A program made the translations under genes and the position numbers. Of a stretch of 19,629 nucleotides of DNA, positions 7,180 to 14,383 are shown piece after piece. The DNA is from an uncultured Eubacterium sp. (GTDB lineage: Bacteria > Bacillota > Clostridia > Lachnospirales > Lachnospiraceae). The stretch covers positions 1 to 19,629 of the forward strand of contig URAI01000045.1 of NCBI GenBank assembly GCA_900545725.1, written 5' to 3'. The notes under the pieces are model-generated. The model was not told the origin of the DNA and ran no database searches. It saw only the letters and a list, made by a program, of their open reading frames with translations. The stretch's first letter is position 1; each line of letters starts with the position of its first letter.

Positions 7180-9189
7180 ATGAAAAAAGATTTTTTACCT
7201 ATATCTGTAAAAGATATGAAGGACAGAGGATGGGAACAGTGTGATTTTGTCTATGTTATTGGCGATGCATATGTTGACCATTCATCATTTGGACCGGCAA
7301 TAATAAGCCGTCTGCTTGAATCATTTGGATATAAGGTTGGAATTATATCACAGCCTGACTGGAAAATTAAAGAAAGCATTGCGATTCTTGGAAAACCACG
7401 CCTTGGTTTTATTGTATCAGCAGGTAATATGGATTCTATGGTTAATCATTATACTGTTAATAAAAAACACCGTCACACAGATGCTTATACACCGGGCGGG
7501 GTAATGGGGAAAAGACCGGATTATGCGACAATCGTATATTGCAATCTTATTAAACAGACATATAAAGATGTTCCTATAATTATAGGTGGTATTGAAGCTT
7601 CACTTAGAAGACTGGCACATTATGATTACTGGTCAGATAAGATTAAACATTCTATTCTTATAGATTCAGGAGCGGATATTATATCATATGGAATGGGTGA
7701 ACATTCAATTGTTGAGATTGCAGATGCGTTAAACAGTGGCATTGATATTACAGATATAACATTTATCAAAGGAACAGTCTACAAAGCCAAATCCCTTGAT
7801 AACCTGTATGATTATATTGAATTGCCGGATTATGATGATATATGTGAAAATAAAAAGACATATGCAGAGAGCTTTTACACACAATATGTTAATACGGATC
7901 CATTTACAGCTAAGACACTGGTTGAAAAATATAAAGAAAAGCTGTATGTGGTACAAAATCCACCGGCGATGCCACTTACAACACAGGAAATGGACGATAT
8001 ATATGCACTTCCGTATATGAGAAATTATCATCCTTCATATGAAAAAAACGGAGGTGTTCCTGCTTTAAATGAGATTAAGTTTAGTATAACTAATAACAGG
8101 GGATGTTTTGGAGGCTGCAGCTTCTGTGCGCTTACATTCCATCAGGGAAGGATAATACAGGTAAGAAGCCATCAATCTATAATTGAAGAAGCAAAGCTTA
8201 TGACTAAAGATCCCGATTTTAAGGGATATATACATGATGTCGGAGGTCCGACAGCTAATTTCAGATATCCTTCATGTAATAAGCAGCTTACCAGAGGTGT
8301 ATGTCCTAACAGGCAGTGTCTGTTTCCTAAACCGTGTGGCAATCTTACAGTTGACCATTCTGACTATATTAAACTTATGCATGAACTTCAAAGTATAGAT
8401 GGAGTTAAGAAAGTATTTATACGTTCCGGTATCCGTTTTGATTATTGTATGGCTGATTCTGATGATACATTTATGCGTGAATTGTGTGAAAACCATATAA
8501 GCGGACAGTTAAGAGTCGCACCGGAACATATTTCAGACAATGTGCTTAAACGTATGGGTAAGCCTGAAAACAGTGTTTATGAAGCATTTCTAAAACGCTA
8601 TGACAGAATTAATAATAAGACCGGTAAGAAGCAGTATGTTGTTCCTTATCTTATGTCATCACATCCGGGCTCAACTATGAAAGAAGCTATTGAGCTGGCA
8701 GAGTATATAAGAGATTTAGGTTATATGCCGGAACAGGTACAGGACTTTTATCCGACACCGTCTACATTGTCTACTTGTATGTATTATACAGGATATGACC
8801 CTAGAACCATGGAAAAGGTCTATACTCCGGTGACATACCATGAGAAAGCTATGCAGAGGGCACTAATCCAGTATCGTAATCCTGAAAATTATGAACTTGT
8901 TAAAGAGGCTCTCATTAAAAATGGAAGAAGTGACCTTATAGGTTTTGATAAGAAGTGTCTGATACCTCCAAGAAAGCTTGAACACAGATATAAAGATAAG
9001 GCTGTGATGGGTAATGATAAGAACAGCTATAAATCAAAAACAGGCAGTAACAGGCATAATAATACAAAGGGTGCTGATAATAAAAATGTATACACCGCTG
9101 TAAAAGCAGCTAATAGAAATCATAATAAGAACGATAATAAGAAAAATATCAGAAAGGACAGAAGCTGTGGAAAAAAAGCAAAAAGGTGA
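7180..9189 (+). CDS. YgiQ family radical SAM protein
   Basis: This is a radical SAM enzyme of unknown reaction. The 669-residue protein starts with the YgiQ N-terminal domain (MKDRGWEQCDFVYVIGDAYV, about 12-31) and a B12-binding-like region. The iron-sulfur motif is GCFGGCSFC with C309, C313 and C316. Further family cysteines occur in GVCPNRQCLFPKPCG. The last 60 or so residues are a poorly conserved tail rich in Asn and Lys (NNTKGADNKN and similar), longer than I expect for the family. The only SD-like site (AAGAAAGG, about 7155-7162) is about 17 nt from the ATG, but the N-terminal sequence fits the family so I keep this start. The 3' end overlaps the next gene by 23 nt. Confidence 0.88.
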   Translation: MKKDFLPISVKDMKDRGWEQCDFVYVIGDAYVDHSSFGPAIISRLLESFGYKVGIISQPDWKIKESIAILGKPRLGFIVSAGNMDSMVNHYTVNKKHRHTDAYTPGGVMGKRPDYATIVYCNLIKQTYKDVPIIIGGIEASLRRLAHYDYWSDKIKHSILIDSGADIISYGMGEHSIVEIADALNSGIDITDITFIKGTVYKAKSLDNLYDYIELPDYDDICENKKTYAESFYTQYVNTDPFTAKTLVEKYKEKLYVVQNPPAMPLTTQEMDDIYALPYMRNYHPSYEKNGGVPALNEIKFSITNNRGCFGGCSFCALTFHQGRIIQVRSHQSIIEEAKLMTKDPDFKGYIHDVGGPTANFRYPSCNKQLTRGVCPNRQCLFPKPCGNLTVDHSDYIKLMHELQSIDGVKKVFIRSGIRFDYCMADSDDTFMRELCENHISGQLRVAPEHISDNVLKRMGKPENSVYEAFLKRYDRINNKTGKKQYVVPYLMSSHPGSTMKEAIELAEYIRDLGYMPEQVQDFYPTPSTLSTCMYYTGYDPRTMEKVYTPVTYHEKAMQRALIQYRNPENYELVKEALIKNGRSDLIGFDKKCLIPPRKLEHRYKDKAVMGNDKNSYKSKTGSNRHNNTKGADNKNVYTAVKAANRNHNKNDNKKNIRKDRSCGKKAKR

Positions 9190-9739
9190 GATGGGATATT
9201 TAGGATATCTAAAGAAGAAGAATCTTATTAAAGTAATAATTGCATTTGCGGTTGTCTTTGCAATTCTTATAGCAGGAATACTTATTTTTAAATCAAAGAA
9301 TAACTATATGACTGTGCTGGCAGTAGTGCTTGTATTGCCGGCGGCTAAGATGGCTGTTGCATGTTATATTGCAATGACACATAAGTCGTGTGATAAGAAT
9401 ACATACGATGAAGTTGTTAATGCTTCAGGTGATTTAGTCACACTTTTTGATTGTATTGCATCTAATACTAAAAAACCCATCGGAGTACAGGCCGTTGTTA
9501 TTAATGACAGCAGCATATGCGCTTATAGTATAGAAAAGGCAGATAAAAACCTTTTTGAAAATAGTGTGACTGAATTTCTTAAAGCAGATAAATTAAAAGT
9601 CAATGTAACATTATATGATAATAAAGAACAATTTTTAAGCAGAATTAGAAAAATGTCAGCTAATTTCGACAAAAATAACCAGCAAGTATCTGATAAAATG
9701 ACATGGAATAAAAATACATTTATTCAGATGTGCATCTGA
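9167..9739 (+). CDS. Unknown two-helix membrane protein
   Basis: I do not recognise this 190-residue protein. It has two adjacent hydrophobic helices (about 20-42 and 47-68, the second containing VLVLPAAKMAVACYIAM), joined by a short KSKNNY loop, then a soluble domain of about 120 residues that probably faces the cytoplasm. It overlaps the 3' end of the YgiQ gene by 23 nt. A GTG start at 9167 is favoured by AGAAAGGA at 9151-9158; an ATG at 9191 right after the YgiQ stop is the alternative and would remove 8 residues. The position between YgiQ and a pseudouridine synthase does not reveal a function. Confidence 0.7.
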   Translation: MEKKQKGEMGYLGYLKKKNLIKVIIAFAVVFAILIAGILIFKSKNNYMTVLAVVLVLPAAKMAVACYIAMTHKSCDKNTYDEVVNASGDLVTLFDCIASNTKKPIGVQAVVINDSSICAYSIEKADKNLFENSVTEFLKADKLKVNVTLYDNKEQFLSRIRKMSANFDKNNQQVSDKMTWNKNTFIQMCI

Positions 9740-9768
9740 TAAACACTGGTGTGAAATGGGGATTGGAT

Positions 9769-10932
9769 ATGAAAGAATTTACAATTGGAGGTCTTAATGC
9801 AGGTCAGAGGTTTGATAAATATCTGACAAAGCTGCTTCCTGGTGCTTCTAAAAGCTTTATATATAAAATGCTTAGGAAGAAAAATATTACCCTTAATGGT
9901 AAAAAGGCTGATGGAAATGAAAAGCTTGCAGCCTGTGATGTTATCAGAATATTCTTTGCTGATGATACATATAACAAATTTGCAGTAAATAACACACAGA
10001 CCATTAAAGATACAGGTAATCAGGCCGATTATATAGATTCCAATAAAACTAAAAATAATAATGCAAAAAACAGTAATGTAAAAAGTGATAAAGTAAAAAG
10101 TAATAAAGCCAGGGTTTTAAAGGAATGTGGAATACCAGAGATTGTATTTGAAGACAAAGACATCCTTCTTATTAATAAGCCGTCAGGGATGTTATCGCAG
10201 AAAGCACAGCCTGACGATTATTCACTTGTAGAATATGTAGCAGATTATCTTTTAGAATCAGGATATCTTTCGCAAGAAGATTTAAAAATATTTCATCCGG
10301 GGATATGTAACCGTCTGGATCGTAATACAAGCGGACTTGTGGCAGCAGGCAAGACTATGGCAGGGTTACAGAATATGTCACTTGCATTTAAGGAAAGAAC
10401 TCTTCATAAGTATTACATATGTCTTGTTAAAGGTCAGATTACTAATAGAGCCATGATTAATGGATATCTTGTCAAGGATTCAAAGAATAATAAGGTTACA
10501 ATATATAAGTATAATGAGTTTGATACGGCAGCAGACATTAGCGCTATTAAAGGCGCACAGGATAAGTCTGAGGCACTGCCGGTTGAAACAGAATATATTC
10601 CGGTAAAATATTCTGATAAACTTACTTTATTAAAAGTCAACCTCATAACTGGACGCAGCCATCAGATAAGAGCTCATCTGGCATCCATAGGACATCCTAT
10701 AATAGGTGATATCAAATATGGCAATAAAAATATTAATGCCTTATATAAAGGGAAATATAATATATCTGACCAGATGCTTCACGCATATGAGCTTGATATA
10801 CCAAAGGAACTTGATATACCTGAAAAGGGCCTTAATATTAAGACAGATATACCAAAAGAATTTATAAAAGTTATAAAAGGGGAGAATATATGGGAACCTG
10901 GAATTCAAGAGGTCTTAGAGGCTCTACATTAG
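9769..10932 (+). CDS. RluC/RluD-family 23S rRNA pseudouridine synthase
   Basis: This enzyme probably makes pseudouridines in 23S rRNA. The 387-residue protein has an N-terminal S4 domain (GQRFDKYLTKLLPGASKSFIYK to about residue 65), an unusual Asn/Lys-rich linker (about 75-115, with NNNAKNSNVKSDKVKSNK), and a RluA-type catalytic domain: NKPSGMLSQK, NRLDRNTSGL with catalytic D184, and LITGRSHQIRAHLASIGHPI. Usual length is about 300, so the linker and a second insertion near residue 245 explain the extra size. The start at 9769 follows TGGGG at 9757-9761; an ATG at 9730 overlaps the preceding gene and has no SD. Its 3' end overlaps recU by 43 nt. Confidence 0.9.
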   Translation: MKEFTIGGLNAGQRFDKYLTKLLPGASKSFIYKMLRKKNITLNGKKADGNEKLAACDVIRIFFADDTYNKFAVNNTQTIKDTGNQADYIDSNKTKNNNAKNSNVKSDKVKSNKARVLKECGIPEIVFEDKDILLINKPSGMLSQKAQPDDYSLVEYVADYLLESGYLSQEDLKIFHPGICNRLDRNTSGLVAAGKTMAGLQNMSLAFKERTLHKYYICLVKGQITNRAMINGYLVKDSKNNKVTIYKYNEFDTAADISAIKGAQDKSEALPVETEYIPVKYSDKLTLLKVNLITGRSHQIRAHLASIGHPIIGDIKYGNKNINALYKGKYNISDQMLHAYELDIPKELDIPEKGLNIKTDIPKEFIKVIKGENIWEPGIQEVLEALH

Positions 10933-11435
10933 AAGAACTCATTAATTTCAGTAACGAAAAATATATGATGGGCAATCTGGCTCTTATCCAAAAGATACCC
11001 ACACCCATTACGCCAATTAAGATTGATCATGCTACAAGACATATTACGCTGGCATATTTTGACCAGAAAAGTACTGTTGATTATATTGGCGTTGTACAGG
11101 GAATACCGGTATGTTTTGATGCAAAAGAATGTGCAACTAAGACATTTCCTCTGCAAAATATTCATGAACATCAGATAGAGTTTATGAAACGGTTTGAAAA
11201 GCAGGATGGAATAGCATTTATAATATTGTTATTTTCGGAATTAAATGAATTTTATTATATTCCATTTTCAGATGTATTGAAGTTCTGGAACCGTGGGGTA
11301 AATGGAGGACGTAAAAGTTTCACATATGATGAAATAGATAAAAATTATCAGATACACCCGGCTAAGGGTGTGGTTGTACATTATCTTGAAGCTATTCAGA
11401 AAGATATTATGCAAAGGAGCAGTAATGAAGAATAA
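10890..11435 (+). CDS. recU: Holliday junction resolvase RecU
   Basis: RecU cuts four-way DNA junctions in recombination and chromosome segregation and is the Firmicute counterpart of RuvC. The 181-residue protein matches RecU across its length: an N-terminal NSRGLRGSTLEELIN, active-site acids in VDYIGVVQG (D64) and FDAKE (D77, K79), the KTFPLQNIHEHQIEFMK stretch, and ILLFSELNEFYYIPF. The spacing D-13-D-2-K equals that of Bacillus subtilis RecU, where the second acid is Glu. A strong SD (AAGGGGAG) lies inside the preceding gene, which it overlaps by 43 nt, so translation is probably coupled. In many Firmicutes recU is next to a penicillin-binding protein gene; that neighbour is absent here. 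Confidence 0.93.
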   Translation: MGTWNSRGLRGSTLEELINFSNEKYMMGNLALIQKIPTPITPIKIDHATRHITLAYFDQKSTVDYIGVVQGIPVCFDAKECATKTFPLQNIHEHQIEFMKRFEKQDGIAFIILLFSELNEFYYIPFSDVLKFWNRGVNGGRKSFTYDEIDKNYQIHPAKGVVVHYLEAIQKDIMQRSSNEE

Positions 11436-12696
11436 TAATATTGAAAAATACGAATTAATAGATGGTATTAGTATCGTAGACAGGGATTTTACAATTTTAA
11501 CAGCAAATGAACAGATGTATAGATTTGTTGGGAATTCAGCATTACATTCACTGATTGGAATAATTCATCAGGTTGATTTAGATGATTTTACAGAAGTATG
11601 TAACAATCTTAAGCTGGGCGAAACCAAGAGCATGGTAATAAGAATGTGCAGATGTGATAATTCCTACAGGTGGATGCTTATGTATATACAGTTATGTGAA
11701 CATAAATATAATCCCCATCATTCATTTGAATATTTTAAATTGAATATTTCGGATATTCATGCATTAAAGCTGCAAAATGATATTTTGAAAAATAATCTTT
11801 CTGATGTGAGACATCTTCTTGCAATGGAAAATGAACTGTTTTATACATATGATTATGAAGAAGATATATTATCAATTAACAGATTTATTGATAATGAAAT
11901 TCATAATATAATAAGAGGGTCACTGGAAGATATTGTTGATATATTTAAGGATAAAAAGATAATTAGTGAAGCTTCTGTTCCACAGGCAGAAGATATAATC
12001 AAAGATATCAAAAATGGAAAAATATCATTTTCATATAAGATTAATGCCATGGTGTTTGATGATGGAGTATATAGGGAACTCGAACTTACGGGTAATACAA
12101 TCTACAATAATGATGCACCGGTCAAATCCATTGGTAATATAAAGGGAATTAATGATACGGTATATGAAGAACTGTCAGTTAAGACATTTGAGTATCCTAT
12201 GACTTTTGCAGACCTTACATACAACAGAGTTCGTGAATTCTGTGAGAAAAATATCCGTTATAATCCCGATTGCAATCTCACACTGGCATTATACGAAATC
12301 AAGGATATAGCAGAGATTACAGAACTAAAAGGAGAGGAATTCGTACAGGAGCTGTATAAGAATCTTCTTAATATATCTAAGAATCTTGTCGGTCACAGGG
12401 GAACAGTATGTCAGATTAATAACAATCTTTTTTCGCTTGCAGTAAGGGATTTATATAGTGAGATTGATATAAGAGCATTTATACTGACACTTCGTAATGA
12501 AATTGTATGGAAATATCAATTAATTGATCCTGATTTTGAATTGTCTTTATATTTTGGTATTGCAGGATATCCTGATAATGGAAAGGACTTAAGCTGCATT
12601 AACAGAAAACTGGTAAGAGCGCTTACACTTGCAGAAAACAAACATAAGGATTGTTTTATTATATATAAAGAACATCTTCATGGCGAGTTGTCTTGA
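11425..12696 (+). CDS. PAS-like sensor protein with degenerate GGDEF domain
   Basis: This is a 423-residue cytoplasmic protein with no membrane helix. Residues about 8-115 look like a PAS domain (LIDGISIVDRDFTILTANEQ, SYRWMLMYIQL), about 130-250 like a second PAS, and about 260-420 follow the fold pattern of a GGDEF domain (LALYEIKDIAEITELKGEEF, LSLYFGIAGYPDNGK, ALTLAENKHKDCFIIY). Where the GGDEF signature should be, the sequence reads QINNNLFSLAV, so diguanylate cyclase activity is not expected; it may be a regulatory or binding domain. The start at 11425 overlaps recU by 11 nt and has an AAAGGAG SD. The next promoter begins at its stop codon, so it ends this operon. The ligand and partner are unknown. 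Confidence 0.75.
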   Translation: MKNNNIEKYELIDGISIVDRDFTILTANEQMYRFVGNSALHSLIGIIHQVDLDDFTEVCNNLKLGETKSMVIRMCRCDNSYRWMLMYIQLCEHKYNPHHSFEYFKLNISDIHALKLQNDILKNNLSDVRHLLAMENELFYTYDYEEDILSINRFIDNEIHNIIRGSLEDIVDIFKDKKIISEASVPQAEDIIKDIKNGKISFSYKINAMVFDDGVYRELELTGNTIYNNDAPVKSIGNIKGINDTVYEELSVKTFEYPMTFADLTYNRVREFCEKNIRYNPDCNLTLALYEIKDIAEITELKGEEFVQELYKNLLNISKNLVGHRGTVCQINNNLFSLAVRDLYSEIDIRAFILTLRNEIVWKYQLIDPDFELSLYFGIAGYPDNGKDLSCINRKLVRALTLAENKHKDCFIIYKEHLHGELS

Positions 12697-12721
12697 CATT
12701 CAGACTTTATTAAGGTATAAT
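12693..12721 (+). promoter_or_regulatory. Consensus promoter of the his operon
   Basis: A perfect -35 TTGACA (12693-12698), exactly 17 bp, and a perfect -10 TATAAT (12716-12721). The -35 overlaps the stop codon of the preceding gene. Transcription would start near 12728, inside the palindrome ACAACGTTGT (12726-12735), which could be an operator. Confidence 0.85.
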
Positions 12722-12825
12722 CACAACAACGTTGTAGTAAGGTAACACGTTATAACATCATCACTTTAATTTAGTAAAGCAGTGATGCGATATAGTTGTA
12801 TTATATAGATTATATCAGACTACAT
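12722..12825 (+). promoter_or_regulatory. Proximal his leader with hairpin
   Basis: After the palindrome at 12726-12735 there is a hairpin, CATCACTTT (12759-12767) with AAA..GTGATG (12776-12787, three-base bulge). The rest to 12825 is AT-rich and holds no gene. I see no T-box signature (no AGGGTGGNACCGCG box). Confidence 0.4.
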
Positions 12826-12941
12826 GGCTGTTTGTTTATGAGCAGAACAAATAGCCGTTGATGGCAGAAGAAAAGTCTCCCGTGCGGATTTTTTCTTCGT
12901 TTCATCGCAACAAAGGTTGCTCAGAAATGAGGATTAGTGTG
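12826..12941 (+). promoter_or_regulatory. Type II structured leader element, his operon copy
   Basis: Hairpin GGCTGTTTGTT (12826-12836) with AACAAATAGCC (12846-12856); GCC-GTTGAT-GGC (12854-12865); hairpin GAAGAAAA/TTTTCTTC (12867-12874 with 12891-12898) with GTGCGGAT (12882-12889) in the loop; hairpin GCAAC-AAAG-GTTGC (12907-12920); then AGAAATGAGG and a GTG start at 12939. It matches the element before the M23 gene in order, in conserved loop strings and in preserved pairing. Here its start codon opens only a short reading frame. Confidence 0.55.
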
Positions 12942-12973
12942 AAAAATAATGCTGATGCAATTATTTTCCACAC
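12937..12973 (+). repeat. 14-bp inverted repeat between the two his leader elements
   Basis: GTGTGAAAAATAAT (12937-12950) pairs with ATTATTTTCCACAC (12960-12973) with one mismatch and a 9-nt loop. It covers the GTG start of the short leader frame, and the GTGAAAAATAA part recurs at 793-803 in the rnr leader. Confidence 0.6.
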
Positions 12974-13019
12974 GGCTGTTTTGTGCCGCAGGCGCCACAA
13001 AACAGTCTTTATCGCATAG
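12939..13019 (+). CDS. Possible 26-codon leader peptide
   Basis: A GTG-started frame follows GAGG (12929-12932) by 6 nt and runs 26 codons through the inverted repeat and the 5' hairpin of the type I element, ending TAG. An ATG at 12927 is in frame too. It contains two separate CAC histidine codons (12969-12971 and 12996-12998), the second in the hairpin. A his attenuation peptide normally has a run of His codons, so this is weak. It may be a by-product of two elements placed side by side. Confidence 0.25.
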   Translation: MKNNADAIIFHTAVLCRRRHKTVFIA

Positions 13020-13081
13020 TCAAATCTGACATTGGCTTGCGTCCTCCGGCATTAACAAATGCCTGCGGAATGGAGATTATA
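12974..13081 (+). promoter_or_regulatory. Type I structured leader element, hisZ copy
   Basis: Hairpin GGCTGTTTTGTG (12974-12985) with CACAAAACAGTC (12996-13007), loop CCGCAGGCGC; ATCGCA (13011-13016) able to pair with TGCG (13038-13041); hairpin GTCA/TGAC (13019-13030); CCTCC (13043-13047); hairpin GGCATT-AACA-AATGCC (13048-13063) extended by CC/GG; SD GGAATGGAG (13067-13075). The loop CCGCAGGC (12986-12993) is perfectly complementary to GCCTGCGG (13061-13068), which competes with the last hairpin, and CTCC can pair with the GGAG of the SD. It resembles the rnr leader in sequence and order. Confidence 0.6.
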
Positions 13082-14356
13082 ATGAAAAAAGATTTATTAC
13101 ATACACCTGAGGGTGTCAGGGATATTTATAATGGAGAATGTGCAAGCAAGCTGGTGTTACAAAGCAGACTTCATGATGTATGCTCACGTTATGGATATAA
13201 TGATATACAGACACCATCTATTGAATTTTTTGATGTATTTAGTAAAGAGAGAGGGTCTGTTCCATCTAATGAGATGTTTAAGTTCTTTGACAGATATGGT
13301 AACACGCTTGTATTAAGACCTGATATGACACCGGCAATTGCAAGAACTGCTGCAAAATATTTTGCCGATACTGCAATTCCTTTAAAACTGTGTTATTCAG
13401 GCAATACCTTTGTTAATGTTAATAAATATTATCAGGGTAAATTAAAAGAAAATACAAACATTGGTGCGGAACTTATAGGTGACAGCTCTATAGAAGCCGA
13501 CTATGAGATTATTTCAATGGTTATCGACTGTATGAAAAATTCAGGCCTTAAGGAATTTCAGGTTGAAATAGGCAATGTAATGTTCTTTAAAGGGCTCTTA
13601 AAAGAAGCCGGTATAAGTGGAGATGAAGAAGAAGAATTATTAAGCCTTATTCAGGATAAGAATTATTTTGGGGTGGAAGAGCTTCTTGACGACCTTAAGA
13701 TTGACAGTAATATTTCAAAAGTATTGCTTGAGCTGCCACAGATGTTTGGCTCTGTAGAAGTTCTTGATAAGGCTAAACAGCTTACGGATAATAAGGAATG
13801 TGTTGCTTCTATAGACAGACTTTTACAGTTATATGAGCTTCTTAAGATTACCGGCTATGATAAATATGTTACATTTGACCTCGGAGCTTTAAGCAATCAT
13901 GCATATTATACTGGAATTATATTCCGTGCATATACATTTGGCACAGGAGATGCTGTTATTAATGGAGGACGTTATGACAAACTTATAGGACAGTTTGGTG
14001 TCGATAAAGAATCTATAGGTTTTTCAATTACTGTTGATGGTCTTATGGCTGCACTTTCAAGACAGAATATTAAGGTACCTGTTGATATTGCAGGTTCATT
14101 AATAGTTTATTCAGGCAATTGTACATTAAAAGCAATCCAGATGGCAGATATATTAAGAAAGAATGATATAAACGTATGTATGATTAAAGAAATTTCTTCT
14201 TTAACAGATGAGGATTATAAGAGGTATGCTTCAGAATCACAGCTTAAGTATATCATAAGACTTAATAATAATAATAATATGTATAATGTAATTAACGTGA
14301 CAGATAATACAACAGCCATGTATTCTGATGAAGAGATACTTAAAATACAAAGATAG
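13082..14356 (+). CDS. hisZ: ATP phosphoribosyltransferase regulatory subunit HisZ
   Basis: HisZ is a histidyl-tRNA-synthetase-like protein without tRNA charging activity; with short HisG it forms the first enzyme of histidine biosynthesis and carries feedback control. The 424-residue protein shows the class II synthetase fold: TPEGVRDIY near the N-terminus, FKFFDRYGNTLVLRPDMTPAIAR (motif 2 region), AYYTGIIFRAY and NGGRYDKLIGQFG (motif 3 region), then a C-terminal domain of about 90 residues. A true HisRS is less likely because the gene is followed by short-form hisG in a his operon. The start at 13082 follows GGAATGGAG; an upstream GTG at 12983 would add 33 residues encoded by the leader element and is rejected. 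Confidence 0.92.
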   Translation: MKKDLLHTPEGVRDIYNGECASKLVLQSRLHDVCSRYGYNDIQTPSIEFFDVFSKERGSVPSNEMFKFFDRYGNTLVLRPDMTPAIARTAAKYFADTAIPLKLCYSGNTFVNVNKYYQGKLKENTNIGAELIGDSSIEADYEIISMVIDCMKNSGLKEFQVEIGNVMFFKGLLKEAGISGDEEEELLSLIQDKNYFGVEELLDDLKIDSNISKVLLELPQMFGSVEVLDKAKQLTDNKECVASIDRLLQLYELLKITGYDKYVTFDLGALSNHAYYTGIIFRAYTFGTGDAVINGGRYDKLIGQFGVDKESIGFSITVDGLMAALSRQNIKVPVDIAGSLIVYSGNCTLKAIQMADILRKNDINVCMIKEISSLTDEDYKRYASESQLKYIIRLNNNNNMYNVINVTDNTTAMYSDEEILKIQR

Positions 14357-14383
14357 ATATGCTGTATAGATTGGAGAGAATGT

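Noticed and set aside
7164..7244. Short upstream frame overlapping the start of the YgiQ gene
   Set aside because: Its start is only one or two bases from the SD-like AAGAAAGG, too near for initiation, and it has no recognisable content.
9730..9768. Earlier ATG for the RluD-like gene
   Set aside because: It overlaps the preceding gene and lacks an SD; the ATG at 9769 follows TGGGG and begins with a normal S4 domain.
12983..13081. Long N-terminal form of HisZ from GTG 12983
   Set aside because: It lies inside the type I hairpin, and the SD GGAATGGAG points to the ATG at 13082, where the family sequence begins.
12722..13081. T-box riboswitch for tRNA-His before the his operon
   Set aside because: No T-box sequence (AGGGTGGNACCGCG-like), no specifier hairpin with flanking AGAGA/GNUG elements, and no terminator competing with it.
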